Source: Symsagittifera roscoffensis
Lineage: Eukaryota > Xenacoelomorpha > Acoela > Convolutidae
Direction: 5' to 3'
DNA length: 64,000 bases
Assembly: GCF_963678635.1 (NCBI RefSeq)
Contig: NC_087070.1
Location: forward strand, 50,257,989 to 50,321,988
Each line of letters opens with the position of its first letter. Within the stretch, counting starts at the first letter, position 1. This document shows, in pieces, positions 33,293-43,180 of the stretch. A model generated the notes under the pieces. It saw only the letters and a program-made list of their open reading frames with translations. It ran no database searches and had not been told where the DNA came from. A program made the translations under genes and the position numbers.

Positions 33293-34299
33293 ACAAACGG
33301 CTTAGTCAAGGTATGAACCGTTCACTACAAGAATATCTTAGATGTATCATCAATGGAAATGATACAAGATACACCGAATGGTCAGCAGATGTAAAACTAT
33401 TTCCCTTAGCATATAATTCACAAATCACGACAACTCTAGGAATGTCACCATATGAAATGGTTTTTAATCAAAAGCCACGCAAACCAATTATGTTTACAGC
33501 AAACTCTCATAAAAATGCACAAAGTTATTGTCAACCGAATAAAGACTCAATTTGTTATAACTTACCTTTACATACACACGATGAAGATCATTTTCATCAC
33601 CCACAAATTCTTAAATTAGCCTCCGGTACACACACCGAATGGATTTTAAACAGAGATAAAAAACACAATGAAATTTACCAAAAAGTAACAAAAAAGTTGT
33701 TACAAAGGCAAAACATTAATGAACAAATAAATTCACGCTTTACACCAGCCTCCGATTTAAAAATTGGAACATTTGTTTTAATACCCAATTTTAACACTTA
33801 CAAAGGAATTTCTAAAAAATTACAACCCCTTCGTAAAAGACCATACCAAATAATTGCCAAACCCACTGATGTCACATATAAAATCACCGACTCAGACAAA
33901 AAAGAATTTGTTCAACATCGAAACAATCTATTACCTTATTACCCAAAAGAATACGCACTACGCGAACTAACTCAATTCTATTCTTTCACAGGTTTAAAAG
34001 TTATTCAAAATAACCCACATACGGAGAATAAAACAAAGGAACAACATGACATTCATCTCGAAAATCAAAATAAAAAATCAACCACAACAAAAAACAATAC
34101 AAAAAAGCTAGATCAAAATATACCTCAAAAAGAAAGAAAAAATAGAAAATTGACAGAAAAAATAATACCCCAAGAACAAATCCACAAATCAGAACATAGA
34201 GAGTTATCACGACTTAGAAATCAACCACGTAAAAACTATAAAACATTCATCCCACAATCTAAAATATTAAAGAAAGTCGAATTTCAAAAACAGCTTTAA
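33293..34299 (+). pseudogene. pol: Integrase C-terminal half, displaced to another frame
   Basis: Directly continues the integrase after the TGA. A few codons remain in the old frame, then the frame changes at about 33305-33312, consistent with a one-base deletion. The third catalytic Glu lies in NRSLQEYLR. The downstream part has a GPY/F-like module (LRKRPYQIIAKPTDVTYKI), then a long Lys/Asn/Gln-rich basic tail. Two lesions within about 20 bp, in an element whose LTRs are nearly identical, make sequencing or assembly error worth excluding before calling it dead. Confidence 0.85.
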
Positions 34300-34893
34300 T
34301 TTTATATTTCATAATCTTTGCACCTCTGAAATATTTTGAACTTTCATTTTTCAAAATAACATGCTGACAAACAAGCAACGATTCTAGTTCAGAATTAGCC
34401 AATAGGATTCATCCAATCCGTCACCTTCTCTAACTCTAACACGAACCAACTAGACGAACGATATTAAACTCCAGGCATATCTATAACTATAACTTTGCGA
34501 CCTACAGGTCAAAAATAAGCAAACCACTCCAACTTGACAACTAAAATAAATATCACCATAATATCATAACCCTCCCTTATCTAATAACCCAAAGATCAAC
34601 AATATTTCCCCAAATCCGATCTCAAATACCCCCCAAACAAATATGTTAAATTAGCCTAAAGTAAACGAACGACCATTTTAATTAGCCTAAAGTATAAAAA
34701 TCTCAAAAATACCCCAGATCACTTGAAAAATAAAAATAAAGACAAAGAAGACCTCCCGATTACCATAAAATTCGCCCCCAACAATTTTTCACCAAAACTC
34801 AACCCACTTGTCAAAAAACCAATAAATAATCCGACCACACTTGAAAATTGCCTCAAACAACAAAAAATTTTCGATCGAGAAGCCATTTCTTAA
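34300..34893 (+). other. Non-coding gap between pol and the 3' gene block
   Basis: About 0.6 kb, A- and C-rich, without an ORF of note. It separates the gag-pol module from the 3' genes and is a plausible intron segment or subgenomic-RNA leader. No promoter is assigned. Confidence 0.5.
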
Positions 34894-35124
34894 ATGCTCT
34901 TCTCTCGACCAGTCAACTTAATACTCAACATTTTCATAAACTTTTTAACAATATTTAAACTTTTATTCATATTTCTTTTTGATACCTTCGAAGCTTTTGT
35001 AATAATCTTAATCATTTTTTGCAATATTTTTTTAAGTTTCTATTCCATATTTGAACTATACCTCCAGCTTTCAAAAGCTATTGACTATATCCACAGGTAC
35101 GATTCACAAAACTTATCTAAATGA
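34894..35124 (+). CDS. Small hydrophobic retroelement protein 1 (76 aa)
   Basis: Starts at a genuine ATG. Two or three adjacent hydrophobic stretches (LILNIFINFLTIFKLLFIFL and FEAFVIILIIFCNIFLSFY) indicate an integral membrane protein, with a short polar tail (SKAIDYIHRYDSQNLSK). It ends in ATGA, overlapping the start of the next small ORF by 4 nt. Layout resembles viral small hydrophobic or viroporin-type proteins, but that is only an analogy. A strong splice-donor match (CCACAG, GTACGA; cut after 35096) lies near its end and could mark exon use instead. Confidence 0.5.
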   Translation: MLFSRPVNLILNIFINFLTIFKLLFIFLFDTFEAFVIILIIFCNIFLSFYSIFELYLQLSKAIDYIHRYDSQNLSK

Positions 35125-35309
35125 TACGAACCATTTTTAGTAGAACAGATATTTTTTTACTATTTGTAATTTTTATAACATTTCTATCATCCCTCATCTT
35201 GACAATATGCAAATGTATAAAGAAAGCAATCATCACATTCGCCCTAGCAACAATCCTCCTAATTTTTTTTCTAGAAGAATACTATAATAAACATAAATTT
35301 TTTCACTAA
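35121..35309 (+). CDS. Small hydrophobic retroelement protein 2 (62 aa)
   Basis: Coupled to the previous ORF by an ATGA stop-start overlap. Two hydrophobic segments (FLLFVIFITFLSSLILTI and IITFALATILLIFFL) are separated by a basic loop (CKCIKKA). Its end overlaps the ATG-less ORF that opens at 35275. The N-terminal third could also act as a signal-peptide exon: a weak donor near 35166 would join in frame to the acceptor at 35274. Not verified. Confidence 0.45.
   Translation: MIRTIFSRTDIFLLFVIFITFLSSLILTICKCIKKAIITFALATILLIFFLEEYYNKHKFFH
35264..35274 (+). promoter_or_regulatory. Strong splice acceptor in front of the ATG-less ORF
   Basis: TTTTTTTCTAG, preceded by further pyrimidines (CAATCCTCC). 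The AG is part of the TAG that closes the downstream frame, so the ORF opens on the very next base. Best explained as the 3' splice site of an env-type message. Confidence 0.6.
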
Positions 35310-36450
35310 AAGAATAGATCAAAACCTATCAAAAATTGCTAACCAACAGTCACACAGTCAGTCTTCACCGACATCATCCCAAGATAACCCAACAACACCT
35401 TCAATTATCCAAAACCCCCAAACATCTACACGAATTTCTTTTCAAGATAACCCATATACTTTCGAAGAACGACACGCTCGCTTATCTGAACCACTAGAAC
35501 CAGTTCAACGACAAGCACCTCTAAGCGAACCAACATATAACTTATACCCAACACTACCACAAGAATTAAGTAGAATACGAAATCCTAGTCAAAACCAAAA
35601 TACAGTCGAGATAAATAGACAAATTATACATCCTCGACGAAACAGAAATTTTCAAACTCCCCGAGTTCATTTTGATATACCCCAATCCCCTTCACAAAGT
35701 ACTCCAGAAAACCCCATTGGTATATTACCAGAAACCCCTACGCTTCTTTCACAACGTAGCACCTCAAGCCTACCCTCAGATTACTTAGGTTCAACACCAA
35801 CATCTGAACAAATACGTGAAAATCCCTTTAACCCTACAAACCAAACATCACGACTACCATATTGGACAACACATTCATTCACACAAGGTGAACCAAATTT
35901 AATCAATGATCCAATAGATATTTCTACGGATACAACAACATCCTCATCACTACCAGAAACATTATCACTACCATCAAGACCATCAATAAGCCAGATTTCA
36001 CCACCACCTTTTAACTTAAATTTCCCAAATAACCTCGACGCTAGATATCGAGAACAATCATCAACAAATATTCCTTTAAGACTAGACTGGAATACATTCA
36101 CAGCACCTCCACCATTATTTGGACAACACCCAGAAAGTAACCGACTCCACAACTGGGCACTAAATAGACTACAATATAGACAAGACATTCACGAAGACAT
36201 TCGTGATCATAACATCCAAATACTCCAACAAAATAGTCTACAATTAAAATTTGAAATCACGGTTAAATTAAACAACATTACTCAACATCCCTATCCATTA
36301 AACCCACCGAATATAACAGCTCAATCCCTACTACCACCATTTATAACAACTGAAGTGATATACAAATACGACAGATATACCAAAAAGACAATTGGTTACA
36401 TCACATTTTATAACCCATACTCAGGATTGTCATACACATGTATATTCTAA
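35275..36450 (+). CDS. ATG-less 391-codon ORF, probable exon of the env-type message
   Basis: Open in frame 1 from 35275 to TAA at 36448-36450, with no in-frame ATG that I can find. It begins directly after a polypyrimidine acceptor. The N-terminal two-thirds are Ser/Pro/Gln/Asn-rich and disordered-looking. The last quarter is more ordered, with aromatic and charged residues (LDWNTFTAPPPLFGQHPESN, then HEDIRDHNIQIL). Near its end a GT (36440) and a pyrimidine-rich AG (36482) define a 43-nt intron of phase 1 that leads in frame into the env-like ORF. An antisense frame at 35781-36188 is a shadow. Confidence 0.6.
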   Translation, partial: KNTIININFFTKRIDQNLSKIANQQSHSQSSPTSSQDNPTTPSIIQNPQTSTRISFQDNPYTFEERHARLSEPLEPVQRQAPLSEPTYNLYPTLPQELSRIRNPSQNQNTVEINRQIIHPRRNRNFQTPRVHFDIPQSPSQSTPENPIGILPETPTLLSQRSTSSLPSDYLGSTPTSEQIRENPFNPTNQTSRLPYWTTHSFTQGEPNLINDPIDISTDTTTSSSLPETLSLPSRPSISQISPPPFNLNFPNNLDARYREQSSTNIPLRLDWNTFTAPPPLFGQHPESNRLHNWALNRLQYRQDIHEDIRDHNIQILQQNSLQLKFEITVKLNNITQHPYPLNPPNITAQSLLPPFITTEVIYKYDRYTKKTIGYITFYNPYSGLSYTCIF

Positions 36451-36482
36451 AAATTTTAATTTTTCTCAACTCTTTTTTCTAG
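36440..36482 (+). other. Predicted 43-nt mini-intron joining the ATG-less ORF to env
   Basis: GTATAT at the 5' end, a pyrimidine tract (TTTTTCTCAACTCTTTTTTC) and TAG at the 3' end. The length is 1 modulo 3, exactly what is needed to pass from frame 1 to frame 2. It removes the stop of the upstream ORF. It is very short, so the host would need to splice mini-introns; a 59-bp candidate intron occurs in the receptor gene of the same window. Confidence 0.55.
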
Positions 36483-39055
36483 TAACCTCCAATGAAAACA
36501 TAAACCCTTCAACCCGCACAGGACGCCAAGATTTATTAGTAACACATTACGATTGTGAAGAAAACGAACAAAAAACACTACACAAATATGCAATAAATCA
36601 AGTATCACAAGGCGAAACAGAACCACAAGCTATAGAAACAACAAATGTAATAGCGACACTTTATTCAAAAGCCCGAGCAACAACAGTTATAGGATATAAA
36701 TTCACAGCAACATTTTCTGAAAAGAAAGTACATTGTTCACAAGTCTCAAATGGAAATAAAAACCGACTTGACCACGAATCATTCTACCAGAGTAATATCG
36801 AACGACTTTTACATCTCAATCCCGAAGATTGTAAAAACGAGTTACTAAGACTAAACATCACAAGAAATAAAAACACAGATAGAAAATTAGTATATTTCCA
36901 AGTTTTTGCAGATTCTGTACATCAAGCAGAACTTGAAAGATATCAAGGACACATAAAATTAGATGAAAAATACCCATACAACGGCGCACACGGAAGATTA
37001 ACTTATGACATACACGATAAACACTGGATACCACACATTGGTATAAATGACCCATCAAACTGCAAAGCAGACACAAAAAATAAAGGATATCAAGAAATCA
37101 TGTTTTTCGATTGGAAAATACAACTCGAAAAAATACAACTCACACGCGATTTATCTGACAACACAATGATCTATCAAGGAATTAGATTACCTTGTAAAAA
37201 CGATCAAGGCTATTGTGACCCTACAACACGAACACAAGCAACAATTGTTTGGTTCCCCGAAGACACATGTACAACATTTCCAGTAGCAAAAATACCCGCA
37301 CGTATGATAAAATTTCACGAAAAATATTTTATACAATCAATTCCATATGAACAAGTCCATCCATCTCGAAAAAAAAGTTCTAATTTTAGAAATATACACA
37401 ATATAGAAAATAAATTGACACGTTTTCAAATATATCAAGAAACAGAACTTGCATGTAAGTACAGAAATCCACTTCACAGAGCACAATACTCCGAGATATT
37501 AGTTGAATACGAAAAAGGATTCGACATGACCACTGGAAAATTAAAATTCGACCCATACGCCACAAGTCACCCTATAAACGAAGGAACATCATATATACCA
37601 GTTGATTTTCAAAAAAGTAAAAGTCAACCTGGTGGACATCTAAAACCCCATGACACTAGAAGCACACGTTTACAAGAACTATCACTAATGAATAGTACAT
37701 ATTTCGGTAATATCCATTATGATATTCACCTAGATATGAAATTAGACTACACAATTAGCCGCATTTTTCAAGAAATGTCACTCTCTGAATTAGAAACACT
37801 TCATCAACTATGCGAATTAGAAAGGACACAAATCCTACAATCACTTGCACTAGCAGTATTAAAAATACCCTACGCAGGATATTTACTATCAGGCAATAGA
37901 TCAAATTTTTTAGACTACGAAGGAAACATTTTATGGTTTTATACCTGTATCAAAAAAGTATCACCACTATATGTTTTTGAAGATAAAAGATGCTATAAAA
38001 GAATCCCTATCTTTTATAAGAATAAAGTACATTTCGTAGACACACTTTCAAGACGAACCTATTTCTGGGATACCGCAGTCCCATGTGGATCAGAAAATAG
38101 CCACAATGTAGTTCAACTGAACCCTGATGAAGATAAATATTACCTTCTTACCCCATATCCCACATTAATGCAATCACTCAAAAAATTTTCACCTGAAAGC
38201 ATTAGAGCTATTGCTCGAAACCCAAATAATGACCTACAGTCAATTGGAATATACTCAAAATCCGATATACAACATCACATTAGAACACAACAATTCCAAG
38301 AATTATTAACACAAATGGACACTATACAAAGACAATCAATTGACCAAAACTTACGCAAACTTGCCGAAACCGCAGGATTTGCAGATATTTATACACAAGA
38401 TTATAGCGGATATTTTAAAGACATTAAAGACTATATATATCTAAACGGTGAAAAATATAGACCACAAGATATTTCACCTATAAATATTTTTAGCTTTGTT
38501 ACACTAAAAAATGAAATTCTCGATTTTCTAGGATGGCCCTACTACATCTTAGAAAAATTGACTATTTTATACGCAATGTTTAACTTTATAGGATTTCTTT
38601 TTTCGCTTTTAAAAGGAATCTATAATACATGCGCTATACACACACAAGTAAATAGACAAGCAAGTGTAGCACGCATACTATTTGCAGGATTTTTTGGAAT
38701 TTTTTCATCATCAATAAACAAAATTCTTTTAGACGCACAAATAAAAGAATACAACACAAAAATAGCAACAAGACAGAACACATACGACGAAGAACATAAC
38801 AATGTAGACATAACGCCTACAGCACCACAGCTACCACCCCTACCACATAACCATCCATTATCACTAGTCTCACGAAATTTTCGAAATTTAGCAATAACAC
38901 ATAATTCGAATTTTCGACCAACCATATCACAAAGTCCCATTCAACATATAATGACACACCATCCACTAGATGAAAATACATATGAACAAATTATAGAACT
39001 ACCCCATACCACCGCTTTTCAGTCTCAAAATAATAATTTTTTTAGCCCACGATGA
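36483..39055 (+). CDS. env: Envelope-glycoprotein-like protein of retroelement
   Basis: A frame of nearly 860 codons after the predicted intron (open from 36392 without an early ATG). It has scattered paired cysteines in the ectodomain (CKNDQGYCDP, PEDCKNELL, TVPCGSE-like spacing), several N-glycosylation sequons, a conserved-looking central block (CELERTQILQSLA, then CIKKVSPLYVFEDKRCYKRIP), a membrane span near 38540-38620 (LTILYAMFNFIGFLFSLL), a second hydrophobic stretch near 38680, and a Pro-rich tail. The layout suits a type I fusion/attachment glycoprotein inherited from a virus. The central block reminded me of arthropod negative-strand-virus glycoproteins, but the source family is unsettled. 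The stop overlaps the next ATG (ATGA). Confidence 0.65.
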
Positions 39056-40860
39056 GCCGACAACTTGGATCCCTACACCGCTCAAATTCCCACCCAACTA
39101 ACCTCAACACTCCAATTACAATAATTCCACTTTTTGCTTTCCCGCCACCCGATTTCCCAACCAATAATGTAACATCAGGCATGAATTCAGACACTAACTC
39201 ACATATCTCAGTTTTATACTCCATTTCACAATTTAATAACCCAAATATTGAAACCCCTAATGAATTTGCAGACTCTGAACCATCTCCATTCATTAATTTT
39301 CAAACCAACTCCTCAGTTTTTTCAAAACCCCCTTTTCAACCAATCCCGCCAAATAACCCACTTCCATCCATTTCTACACCCTCTTATGCTTCACAAGTCA
39401 CTCCAACCTACTCTTCATTTCATTCAGACCGATCATCCAATTCTCCAGATACTCCCCAAATCTCCAAGGAACTAGATAATTTCATCACCCTACAACAACA
39501 ACCCTTCCACCTTGAAAACCCCACTATAAATCAGATTTCATCCACAATAGAATCATCAAACCCACCTACCCCTACACCCTCTTCAGCTTATACCGCATCA
39601 TTAGCACCATCATCCACATCCACCGAATCATCAAATAGCACTAATAGAGCTTATCGCACTTTCAAAAGAAAATTCCCGAACCATCCATTTCCAACAAAAC
39701 CAGGAACAGCCCGTGAATATATTAATCATCCAAATCACACTAACACGAAAGATTTTTTAGCAATTACCCTACCTTCATTTCCACAATATACTTTGAACAC
39801 TCCTAACAACACTAACGACACACGTAGTTTTGTAGATGAACAAGTTTTAATGCCTACACTTCATTGGACATCATATTATCATTTTACTAACCCCCTTTGC
39901 CTACCTTTATCTAATACTCACATCGATATAGAAAGAAATAAAGATATGCTATATCGACTCACCACACCACTAACACATAGACAATTTACTTATATAGGAT
40001 ATAAAAAGTCACTAAAAACACACACTGCACCCCGAGCTAACGAATACACGCTAGAATATTACGATCACAACATCATCCGAGCTAACCAAGACCAATTTTT
40101 AGATGATGACCGTTTCGCTAACCCACAAATCACAGAAAAATTTTTCATCAAAACACCATATGTTTTTACACTCAATATATTTGATCGCAAATTCGATCAC
40201 ATCATTTCTGAAGCACTAACCGACACACAAGCTTACGAAGGATTTAAAGAAAAATTTCCATTATTTTCACTAACCTTTCATTTCCTTGCACCACATGAAG
40301 GAGATTTGCACTGCTCACACGACATTATGTTACGCACTAAACAAACCCACACATATACATATTACCGCTTCATACAAAATCACTTTGACCTACACACTCC
40401 ATCAAGACAACCACACCACCGTTTTCAATTTATTAACTCTAAATACACATCACCATTTTTTCTTAACTTCACATATTGCATCAAAGATACTAACTTTCAC
40501 GGTATTCTCCGCAATTATGATCCCGTAACCCAAATGTATATTTTTTGTCCCATCACAAAGACCTTCAACGCAGAAGAATCCAGACCCTTCCTTATCCCAC
40601 ATGAATTTGTTCAACCTATAGAAATCCCAATATTAGAATTCATCCACAACACTAAATACAATCACAAATTATATAATCTCATTCAAAACACACCTTATGA
40701 TTTTGCAGTTGGCACTGAAGAACTAAAAACCATTAAAGCACTTCAATTGCTTTGGCCACTGCTTCAAACTAAAAACATCATTCGCATACTAGCAAAATTA
40801 CTAACTAACTCCGACATAATACACGACATCTTCCCCCACGGATTTTTCCCCGACGACTAA
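39052..40860 (+). CDS. Retroelement 3' ORF of unknown function (602 aa)
   Basis: Genuine ATG overlapping the env-like stop (ATGA), so translation by termination-reinitiation, or splicing, is likely. Residues 1-200 are Ser/Thr/Pro/Asn-rich and disordered-looking. Residues about 215-600 look globular, with many His, Phe and Tyr (LTFHFLAPHEGDLHCSHDIM, then YRFIQNHFDLH, then ILRNYDPVTQMYIFCPITK). No signal peptide, no membrane span and no family I recognise. A 3'-terminal gene after env is seen in retroviruses with accessory genes. Codon use matches the rest of the element. Ends three bases before a canonical donor (CAG, GTAAGTAT). Confidence 0.75.
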   Translation: MSRQLGSLHRSNSHPTNLNTPITIIPLFAFPPPDFPTNNVTSGMNSDTNSHISVLYSISQFNNPNIETPNEFADSEPSPFINFQTNSSVFSKPPFQPIPPNNPLPSISTPSYASQVTPTYSSFHSDRSSNSPDTPQISKELDNFITLQQQPFHLENPTINQISSTIESSNPPTPTPSSAYTASLAPSSTSTESSNSTNRAYRTFKRKFPNHPFPTKPGTAREYINHPNHTNTKDFLAITLPSFPQYTLNTPNNTNDTRSFVDEQVLMPTLHWTSYYHFTNPLCLPLSNTHIDIERNKDMLYRLTTPLTHRQFTYIGYKKSLKTHTAPRANEYTLEYYDHNIIRANQDQFLDDDRFANPQITEKFFIKTPYVFTLNIFDRKFDHIISEALTDTQAYEGFKEKFPLFSLTFHFLAPHEGDLHCSHDIMLRTKQTHTYTYYRFIQNHFDLHTPSRQPHHRFQFINSKYTSPFFLNFTYCIKDTNFHGILRNYDPVTQMYIFCPITKTFNAEESRPFLIPHEFVQPIEIPILEFIHNTKYNHKLYNLIQNTPYDFAVGTEELKTIKALQLLWPLLQTKNIIRILAKLLTNSDIIHDIFPHGFFPDD

Positions 40861-40863
40861 CAG

Positions 40864-40949
40864 GTAAGTATAACTTATACATATTCTTCACTAATAAATT
40901 CGATATAAATACTAACCATTCTTGATCCATGTCTTATTTAGATTTTTAG
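40864..40949 (+). other. Predicted 3'-UTR intron right after the last ORF
   Basis: Donor CAG|GTAAGTAT (intron starts at 40864), a TACTAAC branch-point-like word at about 40910-40916, and AG acceptors at about 40940 (TCTTATTTAG) and 40949 (GATTTTTAG). The strength of all three signals suggests real splicing 3' of the stop codon. Confidence 0.5.
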
Positions 40950-42452
40950 TCTTCATCCCACGATCATCTGCAAAATACACAAAAGAAAAATAAAAAATAG
41001 AAAACTTCTTCAAATTGTTCAAAACTCTAATAATCTTTTCCACCAGCTAAATTAAATAAAGTTCATACAAATGTTGTAAATTAATTTATAAATTATTTCC
41101 CTAAAAGCAGTAATTCTAATAATGATGAAAATTTGTAACTTAATTTTTCCCCAAAAACTAGCAGTAAAACTGAAATTCTATGTAGTAAATTGATAAGACG
41201 AAAATGCAGTACTAACCTTTTGATATTTCCATTCACTCGCACAAGAATTCTATCCAAACTCGCACAGCTCGCCCACGAAGAATTGTTTAAATAATGAATT
41301 TTAGTTTCAAGTTTTCACACTCAACAACTCTAACACACGATAACAAGTTTCAATCTTTCCTTTAACCCGGTTGGAAAGGAATTATATACTAAACAAAACT
41401 AACCAATGCAGCTTACTAAACACCACAACACATAGAATAACAGCATGACTAAGAAAAGGAAACCAACGGTACCCAAACCGGATTAACCCAGTTTAAAACT
41501 GGATAATTTATTCTTTTGAAGACTATTATAAAGTCTAAGAAAGAAATAATAAAACACAAAAAAGTCGAAAGACAAACCCATACCAAAAACAATTTGATTT
41601 TTGAAAAAAGGACACAACCAACGAAACATAAGAAAAACCACAATAAACCCAACATAAAACGTTATCACATAACAGGACCTCTCACAGAAACCGCACGAAA
41701 TCATACTCCCACTCCTGGACTAACCCACCAGAGAGGACGTCCTGAGCATGCTCTATAGCCGGCCTAACCCACCGCGCTACATCCACGCTTTGTGACCACA
41801 CTTCTATTTTTAATAAGAGGTACTCAAGGGTGAGTAACTCTTCAAAATAACCGAACTAAAACAAAAAGCTTTTGTGAAAACTACTAATCAAAATCATAAA
41901 TAAAACACCAAACTAATAAAAACTTAATAAAATGTAAATTACACCTTGCAGTATATAGATCAGCATACAACACCAAAGACGAACATCCAAAGACAAAATG
42001 AACCCACTACACTCGAAAAAGAATGGCCAACCACAATCAATATGCCGCCCACAATCACAACTCAAAGGATTTAGAGTACGACTTGACTTCGCAGAAAAGG
42101 ACTTCATTGAACTAGAACAATGACCACCTCGATGTTCAAGTATACGTACAGATCCGACTAACCAGGCATCCCCTCCACGCACAATCTCCACGCCATTCCC
42201 AGACAAGGTCAACCCAAAAGAAGTTCTCAACATGGAACAGAAAAACCTGTCATAGCCAACCATTCTGAAATCAGATTTGAGTTTGTTGCAAAAACCCAGT
42301 CGTTGTCATGAGAAGCCACAGCGATTGAACCTGGAACTTCTCTAACAAGAGAACCCAGAAGAAATATGATGTTCGCCAAATACCAACGTCCATCATCCAT
42401 CCTTTGAATTGCAGAAAGACTATTCTAAAAAACTCTGTAAAACCCGGATGGG
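40950..42452 (+). other. Long 3' untranslated region of the retroelement
   Basis: About 1.5 kb without a credible gene; the small frames (41516-41758 plus, 41913-42263 minus) lack protein-like composition. Near 41720-41790 the minus strand has tRNA-like words (TAGCGCGGTGG) but no good B box. The last bases before the 3' LTR (AAAACCCGGATGGG) are the only polypurine-tract candidate and it is interrupted by pyrimidines. Confidence 0.45.
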
Positions 42453-42862
42453 TGGAACCTGATCTAAACTACATTTTATGATTGGATAAATTAGATATTT
42501 TACCACTGTAAAGTATTTAATATTAACCAATCATGATCCATCTAACTAACAACCCACTTATTTGTAAGTGCTGAAATTACTTGTAATTTCAGCACCAGAG
42601 AGATTTGAATTTAACTTAGAAATTAGTTGTCTCTCCAAAGGAACTTCAGCAGCCGCAATAAACCAGTATACCCTAGATCTATTGAGCCTAGCAGAGACTA
42701 GTTAAACAACCTGAGACTAGATAGTATAAGAGTAAGATTAGGATCGGTATTAGACTAAGAAGTTGCACGAATCTATCCGGCCGAAAATAAGATAGCGTGA
42801 CGAGCAGACGGTGTACCCTATCCGAAATTACTCTATGAGTTAACCACATCGGTCTTAACTCA
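42453..42862 (+). repeat. 3' long terminal repeat (410 bp)
   Basis: Copy of the 5' LTR at a constant offset of 18,486 bp, TG...CA, about five substitutions. Its hairpin is at 42569-42594 and AATAAA at 42657-42662. Followed by the right AAGT target duplication (42863-42866). Confidence 0.95.
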
Positions 42863-43112
42863 AAGTGTATTTCTTTGTTTTTGAAGAATTATGGGATGGC
42901 GAAAGGAAAAATTATTCTGCAAAAATATTCCGAATCGGAACAAAATGAAGAAACGAGAGGTATAAAGCATAAACCGAATGCATTATGATGTCAAAGAAAG
43001 TAGAGGAAAATTTTATTCTGAAGCACATGAAATATACAATAACGATAAAGCATGGAAAAAAGCTGAAAGGTCTCTGAAATAACAGTAAAACAAACATGAT
43101 TGACACAAATAT

Positions 43113-43180
43113 GGAATACCCGCGAATCGAACCAACGCAGACAGTATTTTCTACGCGAACACCATTGAACCAACAGACCC
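43113..43180 (-). other. tRNA-like sequence, first duplicate
   Basis: Minus strand: A-box-like TGGTTCAATGG and B-box-like GGTTCGATTCGC at tRNA spacing, with the 3' part ending GGGTATTCC. The T arm is mismatched and no standard cloverleaf or anticodon can be assigned, so a pseudo-tRNA or tRNA-derived repeat is likely. Confidence 0.4.

Larger units (their letters stand above)
23967..42862 (+). mobile_element. Giant Ty3/gypsy-type LTR retroelement with env-like and accessory genes (18.9 kb)
   Basis: Bounded by direct 410-bp LTRs beginning TG and ending CA, and by the 4-bp target duplication AAGT (23963-23966 and 42863-42866). Order inside: leader, two pre-gag ORFs, gag-protease, pol, two small hydrophobic ORFs, an ATG-less ORF, an env-like ORF, a 602-codon ORF, a spliced-looking 3' region. 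The RT-RNase H-integrase order and zinc-knuckle Gag place it with Ty3/gypsy (Metaviridae-type) elements. At 18.9 kb it is far larger than the usual 5-10 kb. The sense strand is strikingly A-rich and G-poor compared with its flanks. LTRs differ at about five sites, so insertion is recent, yet pol carries several lesions; these may be real or assembly errors. Confidence 0.93.

Noticed and set aside
35781..36188. 135-codon minus-strand frame
   Set aside because: Antisense to the ATG-less element ORF, whose codon pattern and frame continuity are better; no start context or motif.
36392..36482. Start of the env-like ORF at 36392
   Set aside because: The codon is TTG, not ATG, and the stretch contains the predicted intron; splicing from the upstream ORF explains the frame better.
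41690..41800. tRNA-like sequence within the retroelement 3' region
   Set aside because: A-box-like word only; no adequate B box or arm pairing.
42439..42452. Polypurine tract before the 3' LTR
   Set aside because: The only candidate is broken by CCC and a T; too weak to list as a feature on its own.
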